From Paracoccaceae bacterium (GTDB lineage: Bacteria; Pseudomonadota; Alphaproteobacteria; Rhodobacterales; Rhodobacteraceae): DNA of 64,000 nucleotides. The position numbers and the translations under genes are program-made. A model generated the notes under the pieces. The model saw only the letters and a list, made by a program, of their open reading frames with translations, had not been told where the DNA came from and ran no database searches. The stretch covers positions 124,001 through 188,000 of the forward strand of contig WKFK01000014.1 of the NCBI GenBank assembly GCA_014872815.1, in the 5' to 3' direction. Below, piece by piece: positions 8,128-18,028 of the stretch; the stretch's first letter is position 1; each line of letters begins with the position of its first letter.

Positions 8128-11100
8128 TTGTCCACGAGCACCGAAATAGCAGAACAAACAGAGGCATCAACCCTGACAGAGAACGGCGATCATAACTCCG
8201 CATCTGAGGGTCCAGCCAAAACATCCGATACCACCGTATCACCCGAAGACGGGAGAGATACGGTCCAACCGGAGGCGGAGATCACAGAGGCGCAACCGGG
8301 ACGGCGCCCGCGCCGTGCGCGGCGGTTTGGTGTGATCGCCTTGTTCAGTCTGATTGTGCCGGTGGTGTTTCTCGCTGTGGTGGCCTTTGTGGTGAGCGGT
8401 AAGCCGCTTGAAGCGCCAGAGTGGCTGCATGATCGGGTGCAAGCTGCCGTGAACCAGCAGTTGGAAGGCGTTGAGGTCACGATTGAGCGCATGGCGCTGG
8501 TTGTGGAGGACGATTGGGACCCCAGCATTGAATTGCAGGGGGTGCTGGTGTCATCTGAGGATGGCGGCAGACCGGTGCGTTTGGAAACTGCACGGGCGCG
8601 GTTGGCCTTTGCTCCGCTGCTGGATCGGCAAATTGCGCTGCGGGATGTGCAGGTCTCGGGGGTGTCCTTGTTGGTGCTGCGTCAGCAAGATGGCAGGGTG
8701 CAGGTGTCAATCGGACAGGGCGGCGGGGCGTTTCAGACGGACACAGATATCACAACCTTCGGCGATCAGATCGAAGGCTATTTGCAGGCGCCTTTGCTGG
8801 CTTATCTTGACCTGTTTCAGATTGAAGACGTGACAATCCGGTTTGAGGACAGGCGGGCACGACAGGCTTGGACGGTGGATGGGGGGCACATCACCTTGCG
8901 GCGCACCGAGGAGTTGGTCGAACTGGCCTCGCAACTGACGTTGCTGGGCGGGCGTAGCTACGCCAGCACAATTGAAGCCTCGGTGTCCACGCGGTTTGGC
9001 ACGCGCACCACGGAATTTGGTGTGAACTTTGAGGATCTCCCAAGTGAGGACATTGCCTCGCAATCTGCCGCGCTCAGCTGGTTGCAGATCCTGCGAGCGC
9101 CGATTTCCGGAGCGCTGAGAGCGAGCATCGATAGCGAGGGAAATCTTCGCAATGTGAACGCCACTTTGCAAATCGCGGATGGCGTGTTGCAGCCGGATGG
9201 CGCGGTGCGGCCGGTGCCGTTTGAGGGAATGCGCAGTTACCTCACCTATGATCCCAACCGCGGTGCGATCCGTTTTGACGAGTTGTCGCTGAGCAGTGAT
9301 ATGGTGCGGGTCAATGCCCATGGCGAAGCTTTCATTGGCTCGCTGTCGCAGGGATTGCCTGAAGAGTTTTTGGTGCAGCTGACGCTCAATGAGTTCCGCG
9401 CCAATCCGCGCAACCTTGACGACGATCCCGTTGCTCTGGAGCGGTCATATGCGGATTTTCGTTTGAACCTGGACCCGTTTGAGCTGGATCTGGGGCATTT
9501 GGTGGTGCGCCAGAATGGCAATCAGATTGTGCTTGATGGGCATCTCGCCACTGAAGGTGAGAATTGGGCCTATGCGCTGAACGGCCATATGGATGAAGTT
9601 GTGCCGGCGAGTGTGCTGGCGCTGTGGCCCAAGAGCTTTAAGCACAAGTTGCGCAAGTGGATTGATCAAAACATTTACAAAGCCACGTTGCACGATATTG
9701 ATTTGGCGGTGCGCTCTAGAGGCGCGGAGCCACCGGACGTTTACGTCGATTTTCAGTTCAAAGATGCGGATATCAAAGCAGTGAAAACCATGCCACCCGT
9801 GCGGGATGGGATTGGGTTTGGTGTGCTGAAGGATCATCAACTGCATATCACGGCAGAGGCGGGGTATGTGGAGGCCGATCAAGGCGGACGCATTGATGTC
9901 ACTGGCACCAATATGGTCATCCTGAACACCCGCATAAAGCAGTCTCCGGCCGTGGTGCAGGCGCAGGCCCGCGGGCCGGTTGAAGCCGTGCTGTCGCTTT
10001 TGGATCGCAAGCCTTTGGAGCTGTTCACAAAGGCGAACTTGCCGGTGGATTTTGCCTCTGGTTGGGCGGATCTGGAGGGCGAAATAGAGCTTGTTCTCAA
10101 GGACAAGCTGCCAATTGAAGAGGTGGTCTATGATGTCCGGGGCAATCTAAGCAACGTGCGGAGCGATCACTTTTTGCCGGGCAAAGAGATGCGCGCGGAG
10201 TTGCAGGTGACGGCAACACCCGAACGTGTTGAGGTTTGGGGCGATGGAACTTTGGCCGGTATTCCGGCGACCGCCAAATGGCATATGTTGGGCGGGAAAG
10301 AAAATGCCGGGCGCAGTTGGGTGAGTGGCACGGCAGAGCTCAGTGAGGCTGCGTTGGAGACGTTTCAAGTGGGCTTGCCAAAAGGCACGGTGTCGCAATC
10401 TGGCCTGGCAACCTACGACATGGAAATTCTGCGCGGTGAAGCTCCGAGGTTGCGATTGCGCTCTGACCTTGTGGGAGTGGGGTTGTCGTCGCCTCCGCTG
10501 GGGTGGCGTAAGGCGGCGAGCACCGAAGGCCAGCTGGAAATTGATATGACCTTGGGGGCGCGGCCACGCATGGACCGTGTGGTACTCAAGGCGCCGGGTC
10601 TACAGGCAAGCGGGAGCATTTCCATTGCAGAAGGCGGTGGGCTCGACGTTGCGCGGATGGACAGTTTTGTTGTTGGAAACTGGTTGCGCGGGGCGGGTCA
10701 ATTGGTGGGGCGTGGTCGTGCTTTGCCTGCGGTGGTCGTGAGCGAAGGCCGCTTGGATATGCGTAACATGCCAGCGAGCAGCAAGACGGGCGGTGGTGGT
10801 CGTCAGGCGGGCATTGGGCCGATCACCGCCACTGCGGTAGAAGTGGTAGTCACAGACAGTATCCGGCTGTCTTCGGTTAAAGCAGACATCAACTTTGATG
10901 GTGGTCTCAACGGAAGTTTCAGCGGTGGTTTTAATGGCGGCCCGCTGGTGTTCGGCACGCTGGCGCCGCATCAGAATGGCACGCAGTTGCGCCTCACCTC
11001 TGACAATGGTGGCAGGATCGCACAGCGTATGGGATTGGTGAAGGCCGCAAGCCAGGGGCAGATGACCTTGTCGATGGTGCCGAGGGCCACTACGGGCGAA

Positions 11101-11553
11101 TATGACGGCGTCATGGAAATGCGCAACGTGAAGGTTCAGAGCATGCCGCTGGTGGCGGAGTTACTGAATGCCATCAGTGTCGTCGGACTAGTGGAGCAGC
11201 TAAGTGGGCCAGGCATTTTGTTCACGGATGTGTTTGCGCGGTTCAGATTGTCGCCGGATCGTTTGGTGATAGGGGAGAGCAGTGCGGCTGGGCCATCCAT
11301 GGGGCTGTCCGCCAACGGCACATATGGGTTTGCGCAGGAGTGGTTTGACATACAGGGCACGATTTCGCCGCTTTATGCGGTGAACATGGTCGGGCGGCCC
11401 TTCTCCCGACGCGGCGAAGGGTTGATTGGCTTCAACTATAAGCTCCGTGGCCCGGCGCAACAGCCGGAGATTTCGGTGAACCCACTCTCGGCCTTGACGC
11501 CGGGCTTCTTTAGAGAGATTTTCCGCCGTCCACCTCCGGACCTGAGTAACTAA
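8128..11553 (+). CDS. AsmA/YhdP-like large envelope protein (DUF3971)
   Basis: About 1141 residues. A charged cytoplasmic N-terminus and basic stretch ([10 protein letters not shown]) precede one membrane segment (about 67-90). A very long, beta-rich periplasmic part follows, with many alternating hydrophobic strands and a C-terminal AsmA-like region ([29 protein letters not shown]). This fits the YhdP/DUF3971 group of AsmA-clan proteins, which are bridge-like and, in E. coli, serve redundantly with TamB and YdbH in phospholipid transport to the outer membrane. The start is uncertain: TTG at 8128 has AGG upstream, while a GTG at 8065 would run into the divergent bcp leader. queA follows 14 bp later, so the genes may be co-transcribed. 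Confidence 0.8.
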   Translation: MSTSTEIAEQTEASTLTENGDHNSASEGPAKTSDTTVSPEDGRDTVQPEAEITEAQPGRRPRRARRFGVIALFSLIVPVVFLAVVAFVVSGKPLEAPEWLHDRVQAAVNQQLEGVEVTIERMALVVEDDWDPSIELQGVLVSSEDGGRPVRLETARARLAFAPLLDRQIALRDVQVSGVSLLVLRQQDGRVQVSIGQGGGAFQTDTDITTFGDQIEGYLQAPLLAYLDLFQIEDVTIRFEDRRARQAWTVDGGHITLRRTEELVELASQLTLLGGRSYASTIEASVSTRFGTRTTEFGVNFEDLPSEDIASQSAALSWLQILRAPISGALRASIDSEGNLRNVNATLQIADGVLQPDGAVRPVPFEGMRSYLTYDPNRGAIRFDELSLSSDMVRVNAHGEAFIGSLSQGLPEEFLVQLTLNEFRANPRNLDDDPVALERSYADFRLNLDPFELDLGHLVVRQNGNQIVLDGHLATEGENWAYALNGHMDEVVPASVLALWPKSFKHKLRKWIDQNIYKATLHDIDLAVRSRGAEPPDVYVDFQFKDADIKAVKTMPPVRDGIGFGVLKDHQLHITAEAGYVEADQGGRIDVTGTNMVILNTRIKQSPAVVQAQARGPVEAVLSLLDRKPLELFTKANLPVDFASGWADLEGEIELVLKDKLPIEEVVYDVRGNLSNVRSDHFLPGKEMRAELQVTATPERVEVWGDGTLAGIPATAKWHMLGGKENAGRSWVSGTAELSEAALETFQVGLPKGTVSQSGLATYDMEILRGEAPRLRLRSDLVGVGLSSPPLGWRKAASTEGQLEIDMTLGARPRMDRVVLKAPGLQASGSISIAEGGGLDVARMDSFVVGNWLRGAGQLVGRGRALPAVVVSEGRLDMRNMPASSKTGGGGRQAGIGPITATAVEVVVTDSIRLSSVKADINFDGGLNGSFSGGFNGGPLVFGTLAPHQNGTQLRLTSDNGGRIAQRMGLVKAASQGQMTLSMVPRATTGEYDGVMEMRNVKVQSMPLVAELLNAISVVGLVEQLSGPGILFTDVFARFRLSPDRLVIGESSAAGPSMGLSANGTYGFAQEWFDIQGTISPLYAVNMVGRPFSRRGEGLIGFNYKLRGPAQQPEISVNPLSALTPGFFREIFRRPPPDLSN

Positions 11554-11567
11554 CGGCGCGAGCACTG

Positions 11568-12617
11568 ATGCAGCTTTCTGATTTTGATTTTGATCTTCCC
11601 GAGTCTTTGATTGCGACGCGGCCTGCGGAGCCACGCAGTTCAGCGCGGTTGTTGGTGGCCAAGGACGGCGAGATCACCGATGGGGTGGTCACGGATCTGG
11701 TGGATCTGTTGCAGCCAGGTGACCGGCTGGTGCTGAATGACACCAAGGTGATCCCGGCGCGCCTGTCTGGCTATCGCGTGCGGCAGGGGCCGGAAGGGGA
11801 AACGCAGTCCCGCATGGACGTGACACTGCTGGAGCCACGCGCGGGCGGCGCCTGGGCGGCGTTGATCAAGCCTTTGCGGAAAATCCGCGAGGGTGAAGAG
11901 ATTGTCTTTGCCGCGGGTTTGACAGGCCGTCTGATGTCCAAGGAAGACGGGCAGGGGCTGGTGCAGTTTGATTTGGAGGGCGACGACTTTGACGCGGCGC
12001 TGGAGGCTGCGGGCAATATGCCGTTGCCGCCCTACATTGCCGCCAAGCGTGCGGCGGACGAAAAAGACAAGACCGACTATCAGACCGTTTGGGCGAAACA
12101 CTCCGGGGCGGTGGCGGCCCCAACCGCTTCGCTGCACTTTGACGATGCGTTGCTGGCGGCTTTGAAGGCAAAGGGCGTTCAGTTCACCCATGTGACATTG
12201 CATGTCGGGGCGGGGACGTTCTTGCCGGTGAAGGTGGAGAACGTCAAAGAGCATAAAATGCACGCCGAATGGGGGCGCGTCACCGAGACCGCCGCGGCGG
12301 AGATTGCAGCCACCAAGGCCGCAGGGGGGCGGGTGATTCCGGTGGGCACAACGGCGCTGCGGTTGATTGAAAGTGCGGCGCGGGGCAGTGGCACTATCCA
12401 ACCTTGGGAAGGCAATACGGATATATTCATCTATCCGGGGTTTGCGTTCAACGTCGCGGATGCGTTGATGACCAATTTCCACTTGCCAAAATCGACTTTG
12501 ATGATGTTGGTCAGCGCCCTTCTTGGTCAGGACGAAATCCGCAAGGTGTATGACCATGCTGTCAAAGAAGGCTATCGGTTTTTCTCTTATGGTGATGCCT
12601 CTCTGTTGATCCCGTAA
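11568..12617 (+). CDS. queA: S-adenosylmethionine:tRNA ribosyltransferase-isomerase
   Basis: A 349-residue QueA, full length for the family. It transfers and isomerises the ribosyl group of S-adenosylmethionine onto preQ1 at tRNA position 34, making epoxyqueuosine. Recognisable family sequence includes the N-terminal [19 protein letters not shown], the [16 protein letters not shown] segment, [14 protein letters not shown] and the C-terminal [15 protein letters not shown]. The gene lies 14 bp after the AsmA-like gene. No other queuosine genes are in the window. Confidence 0.97.
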   Translation: MQLSDFDFDLPESLIATRPAEPRSSARLLVAKDGEITDGVVTDLVDLLQPGDRLVLNDTKVIPARLSGYRVRQGPEGETQSRMDVTLLEPRAGGAWAALIKPLRKIREGEEIVFAAGLTGRLMSKEDGQGLVQFDLEGDDFDAALEAAGNMPLPPYIAAKRAADEKDKTDYQTVWAKHSGAVAAPTASLHFDDALLAALKAKGVQFTHVTLHVGAGTFLPVKVENVKEHKMHAEWGRVTETAAAEIAATKAAGGRVIPVGTTALRLIESAARGSGTIQPWEGNTDIFIYPGFAFNVADALMTNFHLPKSTLMMLVSALLGQDEIRKVYDHAVKEGYRFFSYGDASLLIP

Positions 12618-12732
12618 AATTTTTTCTGCGATGCCGTAAAACGACATGGCTTTGTCGCGATTGGGTGCGATGGCGGCAGGGGCGTTTTGCATACGGGCGC
12701 ATCTGTGAGAGAGTTATGTCGAGGGTCGTTCT

Positions 12733-13998
12733 ATGGGGCAGTTTCTGAAAGGCGCATGGCCGCTGTTGCTGGGAATGCTGTTGCTGATGGTGGGCAACGG
12801 CATGCATGGAACGTTGTTGGGTATTCGCGGCGAGGCGGCAGGATTCTCGACCTTTGAGATGTCGATGGTGATGTCGGCCTATTTTGTCGGCTTCCTCGGG
12901 GGGAGCCGCGTCACACCAGAGTTGATCCGCCGTGTGGGGCATGTGCGGGTCTTTGCGGCCATGGCCTCGATGATTTCGGCCGTGCTGATCCTGTACCCAA
13001 CGCTGGAGCATCCGGTGGCGTGGATTGCGGGGCGGACGTTGATGGGGCTGTGTTTCTCGGGTGTGTATGTGACAGCGGAGAGCTGGCTCAACAATGCGGC
13101 GACCAATGATACGCGCGGCAAGGCGCTGTCGATCTACATGATGGTGCAAATGATTGGCATTGTGACCGCGCAGGGCATGATGACCATTCCAGATGCCACA
13201 GGGTTTCTGTTGTTTGTGATCCCCTCGGTGCTGGTATCGATTTCTTTTGCGCCCATTTTGTTGTCGGTCTCTCCCACACCGGCATTTGAGACCACCAAGC
13301 CGATGAGCCTCAAAGAACTGTTTCAGAACTCGCCACTGGGGGTTGTGGGCATGTTCCTACTGGGCGGCGTGTTTTCCGCGCAGTTCGGTATGTCGGCGGT
13401 GTTTGCAACGCGGGCCGGGCTGACTCTCAGTGAACTGTCGCTGTTTATTGCGGCGTTCTACGTCGGCGCGACGGTGTTTCAGTATCCGCTGGGCTGGATG
13501 AGCGACCGCATGGATCGGCGGGTGCTGATCATGTTTGTCGCCGCGATTGGTGCCGCTGGGGCGACGCTGGGATTCACGGCGGGTGACAATTATCCAATGT
13601 TGCTCGTGGCGGCGTTGTTCATTGGTGGGTTTTCCAATCCGCTTTATTCGATGCTGATCGCGCACGCGAATGACTTCCTTGAGTACGAAGACATGGCGGC
13701 GGCTTCTGGCGGGTTGGTGTTTGTGAACGGCGTGGGCGCCATCGCGGGCCCGCTGATCACCGGTTGGATGATGGATGTGGTGGGGCCGAGTGGATACTTC
13801 ATCTATCTGATCGTCCTCTTGGCTGCACTTGGGGCCTATGCGGGCTATCGCACGACCCGTCGTCCGGCGGCGCCCGTGGATGAAACCGGCAGTTATACCG
13901 CCGTTATGCCAACCGCATCGGTTGTGGCTGTGGAGGTTGCGCAAGAGGTGGCAATCGAAACCGCGATGGAGGAAGAGCAGGAAGCTGCCGCTGGGTAA
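12733..13998 (+). CDS. MFS transporter
   Basis: A 421-residue major facilitator superfamily protein with about 12 hydrophobic segments. The loop between helices 2 and 3 is GGSRVTPELIRRVGHVR and a second-half loop is GWMSDRMDRR, the usual MFS signature in degenerate form. It resembles the YcaD-like group of putative drug or metabolite transporters; the substrate is not deducible. The C-terminal tail is long, acidic and alanine-rich. The gene starts 115 bp after queA and ends in a compact hairpin with a T-run. Confidence 0.85.
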   Translation: MGQFLKGAWPLLLGMLLLMVGNGMHGTLLGIRGEAAGFSTFEMSMVMSAYFVGFLGGSRVTPELIRRVGHVRVFAAMASMISAVLILYPTLEHPVAWIAGRTLMGLCFSGVYVTAESWLNNAATNDTRGKALSIYMMVQMIGIVTAQGMMTIPDATGFLLFVIPSVLVSISFAPILLSVSPTPAFETTKPMSLKELFQNSPLGVVGMFLLGGVFSAQFGMSAVFATRAGLTLSELSLFIAAFYVGATVFQYPLGWMSDRMDRRVLIMFVAAIGAAGATLGFTAGDNYPMLLVAALFIGGFSNPLYSMLIAHANDFLEYEDMAAASGGLVFVNGVGAIAGPLITGWMMDVVGPSGYFIYLIVLLAALGAYAGYRTTRRPAAPVDETGSYTAVMPTASVVAVEVAQEVAIETAMEEEQEAAAG

Positions 13999-14014
13999 GC
14001 GGAGCTCCGCTTTT
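13997..14014 (+). terminator. Terminator overlapping the MFS stop codon
   Basis: AAGCGG and CCGCTT flank an AGCT loop and are followed by TTTTGTT. The stem begins in the stop codon. It is short but well placed. Confidence 0.55.
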
Positions 14015-14142
14015 GTTAGCGTATAAGGTCGCGTGCTGTGTCGGGATGTTGCATTTTGTGACTACCCATTCCCATTTTTCTGTGTGTAACGTTTTTATTA
14101 CAACGCTTCTTTCGAAGTGGAACAGGCAGAAGGAGAAGGGAC

Positions 14143-14721
14143 ATGGTGGGTCCCGAAGAAGTACTTTCGTTTTGGCTTGATGAGGTAGGGCCAAGCGGAT
14201 GGTATGCGGTTTCCGAAGAGCTGGACGCAGAGATCCGGCAGCGGTTTGAGGCAACATGGCAGCAGGCGCAGGCCGGTGGATTGGGACAATGGTTGGCCTA
14301 TCCAAGTGGCACCTTGGCCTATTTGATCCTGACGGATCAGTTTTCCCGCAACATGTTCCGAGGTTCGGCACAGGCGTTTGCATCCGACCGCAAGGCGCTG
14401 TGCGCGGCAAAGGTTGCGATTGACAAGAAATGGGATCTGAAGATTGACGAGCCTGCGCGGCAGTTTTTCTACCTGCCTTTGATGCACTCAGAAAACCTGT
14501 GTGATCAGGAACGCTGCATTCGTATGTTCCTGGAGCGGATGCCGGAAACCGGCGAAGCAAACTTGCTGCACGCCAAAGCACATCGCGAAGTGATCCGTAG
14601 ATTTGGTCGCTTTCCGTACCGCAATGATGCCCTTGCGCGGGCGTCAACAGAGGTCGAGATGGCCTATGTGGCGGATGGCGGCTACGGTGCCACGGTGCGG
14701 ACACTGCAAGCCGCAGAGTAA
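14143..14721 (+). CDS. DUF924 family protein
   Basis: A 192-residue protein of the DUF924 family, which has a TPR-like all-helical fold and no established role. Family landmarks are EEVLSFWLDEVGP at the N-terminus, LTDQFSRNMFRGSAQAFASD in the middle, FFYLPLMHSE and HREVIRRFGRFPYRN near the end. The ATG lies behind a purine-rich leader (GAAGGAGAAGGGAC). It is convergent with the small membrane protein at 14729, with only 7 bp between stops. Confidence 0.85.
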   Translation: MVGPEEVLSFWLDEVGPSGWYAVSEELDAEIRQRFEATWQQAQAGGLGQWLAYPSGTLAYLILTDQFSRNMFRGSAQAFASDRKALCAAKVAIDKKWDLKIDEPARQFFYLPLMHSENLCDQERCIRMFLERMPETGEANLLHAKAHREVIRRFGRFPYRNDALARASTEVEMAYVADGGYGATVRTLQAAE

Positions 14722-14728
14722 GCGGCGG

Positions 14729-15181
14729 TTAGTCAGGAAGAGAGCTGGCGTCCTGCGCAGGGTCGGGCGCGTAGCAGCTGGCGACTTCACCAATGCGGCC
14801 ACTCACCCGGGTGGCCACATCATCCAAAGCCGTTTGCATCAAGGTTTCTGGTGTGTCCGCAAGGCGCGCCAAACTGTTGTTGATGCCTTCCAATTCCCGT
14901 TGTACCGCATCGGCGCGGCTTTGCAGGTTCGCGGTTGCCTGTGCCGTGAGAGCGTTGCTGTCCAGCGAGATCGATGCCAGGTCGCTGCGCAGGGTGGCAA
15001 CTTCGTTTCGCAATCCATTGACGCTGTCTTCCAGCGGCGAGACGATTTGCAAATTTTGGGCGAAGCTGGCCGCCACTCGCTCCGCGCTGTCGGATAGACG
15101 CCAGAGGAAAAATAAGCAAATTGCCACTAAAATCAGTGTGGCATTGATCATGGCGATCAGAAGATCTTTCAACGTTTTCAT
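14729..15181 (-). CDS. Small single-pass membrane protein with coiled coil
   Basis: 150 residues, not recognised. One membrane helix (about residues 8-27, LLIAMINATLILVAICLFFLW) is followed by a predicted coiled coil rich in Ala, Leu, Glu, Gln and Arg (about 30-125) and a short tail with a single cysteine. I chose the ATG at 15181 because GGGGAT precedes it. The topology resembles small envelope or chemoreceptor-like proteins but no signalling motif is visible. It is divergent from lpdA about 160 bp away. Confidence 0.6.
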   Translation of the reverse strand: MKTLKDLLIAMINATLILVAICLFFLWRLSDSAERVAASFAQNLQIVSPLEDSVNGLRNEVATLRSDLASISLDSNALTAQATANLQSRADAVQRELEGINNSLARLADTPETLMQTALDDVATRVSGRIGEVASCYAPDPAQDASSLPD

Positions 15182-15340
15182 GGTTATATCCCCGACTCGT
15201 TGATCCAAACACAGTGTGCGCTTTCGACTGCGCGATCACCAGAAAAATTTTACGCGCAAAACGGGCGGTGCAGTTTGTTGAAGCTGCTGTGGAGTTCCAG
15301 TAGGCTCGCGCAAAGACATAGCGGGAGGCGGGGAAACACC

Positions 15341-16735
15341 ATGGCTAGCAAGAACTTCGACATGATTGTGATTGGCGCAGGGCCGGGCGGCTATGTGGCT
15401 GCTATTCGCGGCGCGCAGCTGGGCCTGAAGGTCGCGATCGTGGAGCGTGAGCACATGGGCGGAATTTGCCTGAACTGGGGCTGTATTCCGACCAAGGCGA
15501 TGTTGCGGTCAGCAGAGGTGTTTCACCTTATGGAGCGCGCCAAGGATTTTGGTTTGAAGGCCGAAGGCATCGGATATGACATCGATGCGGTGGTGAAACG
15601 CTCACGCGGGGTGGCAAAACAGCTGAGCTCCGGTGTGGCGTTTTTGATGAAGAAGAACAAGGTTGAGGTCTTCATGGGCGAGGCGACTTTGCCCGCCAAA
15701 GGCAAAGTGTCGGTCAAAGGCGAAAAAGGTGTTGAGGAGCTCACGGCGAAGAACATCGTTTTGGCGACGGGCGCACGGGCGCGGGAATTGCCGGGTCTGG
15801 AGGGCGATGGCAAACGGGTCTGGACCTATAAAGACGCGTTGGTGCCGCCACATATGCCCAAGAAATTGCTGGTGATTGGCTCCGGCGCGATTGGGATAGA
15901 GTTTGCCAGTTTCTACAACACACTGGGTGCGGACACGACAGTTGTAGAGGTCATGGATCGCGTGTTGCCGGTTGAAGATGCGGAGATAAGTGCCTTTGCT
16001 AAAAAGCAATTTGTCAAACAGGGTATGACGATCATGGAGAAGTCCACGGTCAAGAAACTGGATCGCGGCAAAGACAAAGTTACGGCGCATATTGAGGTGG
16101 GCGGCAAGGTTACCACACAGGACTTTGACACGGTGATTTCGGCCGTGGGGATTGTGGGCAATGTGGAGAACCTCGGGCTGGAAAAGCTAGGCGTGAAGAT
16201 TGATCGCACGCATGTGGTTACAGATCAGTATTGCCAAACGGGTGTCGATGGGCTGTTTGCGATTGGCGACATCGCAGGCGCGCCGTGGTTGGCGCACAAG
16301 GCGAGCCATGAAGGTGTGATGGTTGCCGAGTTGATTGCTGGTGGCAAACCGCATCCGGTGAAGCCGGAGAGCATTGCGGGTTGTACTTATTGCCATCCGC
16401 AGGTCGCGAGTGTGGGCTACACCGAGGCCAAGGCCAAAGAGTTGGGCTATGACGTGAAAGTGGGCCGCTTCCCGTTTATTGGCAATGGCAAGGCGATTGC
16501 TTTGGGCGAACCGGAAGGCATGGTGAAGACCGTGTTTGACGCGAAGACCGGTGAGTTACTTGGCGCGCATATGGTGGGCGCGGAAGTCACTGAGTTGATC
16601 CAAGGTTATGTTGTGGGACGCCAGCTTGAAACCACCGAAGCCGAGCTTATGGAAACCGTGTTCCCGCATCCGACGTTGAGTGAGATGATGCACGAAAGCG
16701 TGCTGGACGCCTATGACCGGGTGATCCACATCTAA
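15341..16735 (+). CDS. lpdA: Dihydrolipoyl dehydrogenase (E3)
   Basis: A 464-residue flavoprotein disulfide reductase that reoxidises dihydrolipoamide in 2-oxoacid dehydrogenase complexes, using NAD+. Visible motifs are the FAD-binding GAGPGGYVAAIRGAQLG, the redox-active disulfide GGICLNWGCIPTKA, the NAD-binding GSGAIGIEFASFY, the second FAD motif GLFAIGDIAGAPWLAHKA, and the C-terminal HPTLSE with the active-site His. I chose the ATG at 15341, after GGGAGGCGGGG. No E1 or E2 subunit gene lies nearby, so it stands apart from its complexes. A hairpin follows the stop. Confidence 0.96.
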   Translation: MASKNFDMIVIGAGPGGYVAAIRGAQLGLKVAIVEREHMGGICLNWGCIPTKAMLRSAEVFHLMERAKDFGLKAEGIGYDIDAVVKRSRGVAKQLSSGVAFLMKKNKVEVFMGEATLPAKGKVSVKGEKGVEELTAKNIVLATGARARELPGLEGDGKRVWTYKDALVPPHMPKKLLVIGSGAIGIEFASFYNTLGADTTVVEVMDRVLPVEDAEISAFAKKQFVKQGMTIMEKSTVKKLDRGKDKVTAHIEVGGKVTTQDFDTVISAVGIVGNVENLGLEKLGVKIDRTHVVTDQYCQTGVDGLFAIGDIAGAPWLAHKASHEGVMVAELIAGGKPHPVKPESIAGCTYCHPQVASVGYTEAKAKELGYDVKVGRFPFIGNGKAIALGEPEGMVKTVFDAKTGELLGAHMVGAEVTELIQGYVVGRQLETTEAELMETVFPHPTLSEMMHESVLDAYDRVIHI

Positions 16736-16755
16736 ATTGGATTCAGATTGAGTCG

Positions 16756-16783
16756 GGCGCGTTCCGGTTTTGCCGGGCGCGCC
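16756..16783 (+). terminator. Hairpin after lpdA (probable terminator)
   Basis: GGCGCG-TT-CCGG pairs with CCGG-G-CGCGCC around a short TTTTG loop. TTTGAGGTTTTT follows. It lies between lpdA and the next MFS gene, which starts 15 bp further on. Confidence 0.5.
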
Positions 16784-16797
16784 TTTGAGGTTTTTCA

Positions 16798-17973
16798 GTG
16801 TCAAAACAACAGAGTATGCTGCCGGTTGTGATGATTTGGCTGGCCGGCGTTGGTGCGGCGGGTCAGTTTGCCAAGGTTAGCGTCACATTTGATCAGGTGG
16901 GGCAGGTATATCCTGAGGCGGGTGCGCGGTTGGGGTTTGCCTTGTCGATCCTTGGGTTGGCTGGGATTTTTCTCGGCGTGGTGGCAGGCGTTCTGGCGTC
17001 CAAAATTGGTATGCGACGCACCTTGCTGGGTGGGCTTGGCCTGAGCGCGATTGTGTCCTTTGTGCAGGCCATGGGATTGTCCTTTGATCTGTTTCTTCTG
17101 AGCCGGGTTGTTGAAGGCCTGGCGCATTTGGCGATTGTGGTGGCAGCGCCAACGTTGATTGCCAAAGTGTCGCCGCCAGAGAAACGGGCGTTTTCTCTGA
17201 CCCTTTGGGGCACGTTTTTTGGCGTGGCCTTTGCGCTCTTTGCCTGGTTTGGGCGGCCTTTGGTGGACGTTTATGGGTTAAACGCGATGTATCTGGCACA
17301 TGGGGGATGGATGGCCCTGAGCGTTCTTGGGGTGGCGGCAATTGGCTTGCCTGAGGAGAAGGCGCAGACGGGCCAGCGGTTGCGCCTCGGCGGCGTGCTC
17401 AAGCAGCATTGGGAGGTCTATCGCTCACCGTTTATGAATGCGGCGGCGGTTGGGTGGCTGTTTTATACCTTCTGTTTTGTCAGCCTGTTGACGTTGTTGC
17501 CGCCTTATATCGCGCCGGAATGGCGCACATTCACAGTTGGGGCGATGCCGCTCATGAGCATGATCAGCTCCATGACACTTGGGGTGTGGTTGTTGCGCTA
17601 TTGGTCCACCGTGCGCGTGATCCAGGCGGGTTTCTTGGCATCCGCAGCGGCCTCATTTGTGTTGATTTTTGTGCCAGGGTCACCGGTGGTGTGTCTGGCA
17701 TTGGCGGGCGCATTGGGCTTGATTCAAGGGGCAAGTTTTGCGTTGGTGCCCGAACTAAATGACACGGCGGCGGATCGGGCCAATGCAAACGGCGTGTTTG
17801 CGCAGGCAGGCAATTTGGGCAACACCATCGGCACGCCAATTTTGTTGGGGGTGATTGCAATGAGCGGTTATGCTGGGATGCTGATGGTATCCGCCGTGTT
17901 GCTGATCATTGGGGCGGCGGCGCATATGGTGCTGGCACAAGCGCGGGCGCGTGTGCGTGGTCCCGGCGGGTAG
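16798..17973 (+). CDS. MFS transporter
   Basis: A 391-residue major facilitator with about 12 membrane segments. The loop between helices 2 and 3 reads LASKIGMRRTLLGG, the usual MFS signature in the form GxxxxKxGxRR. The start is a GTG at 16798. The group resembles putative cyanate or metabolite MFS carriers; no substrate can be assigned. A strong bidirectional terminator follows. The gene is not related closely to the MFS protein at 12733. Confidence 0.85.
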   Translation: MSKQQSMLPVVMIWLAGVGAAGQFAKVSVTFDQVGQVYPEAGARLGFALSILGLAGIFLGVVAGVLASKIGMRRTLLGGLGLSAIVSFVQAMGLSFDLFLLSRVVEGLAHLAIVVAAPTLIAKVSPPEKRAFSLTLWGTFFGVAFALFAWFGRPLVDVYGLNAMYLAHGGWMALSVLGVAAIGLPEEKAQTGQRLRLGGVLKQHWEVYRSPFMNAAAVGWLFYTFCFVSLLTLLPPYIAPEWRTFTVGAMPLMSMISSMTLGVWLLRYWSTVRVIQAGFLASAAASFVLIFVPGSPVVCLALAGALGLIQGASFALVPELNDTAADRANANGVFAQAGNLGNTIGTPILLGVIAMSGYAGMLMVSAVLLIIGAAAHMVLAQARARVRGPGG

Positions 17974-17981
17974 TATGGGAA

Positions 17982-18007
17982 AAAGGCGGCACCAGAGGGC
18001 CGCCTTT
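17982..18007. terminator. Bidirectional terminator between MFS and vWA genes
   Basis: AAAGGCGGC pairs with GCCGCCTTT across an 8-base loop, with a T-run on the minus-strand side (TTTTT) and TTTG on the plus side. It serves the two convergent genes. Confidence 0.8.
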
Positions 18008-18028
18008 GTTGGTTCTTGGATTGGCTGC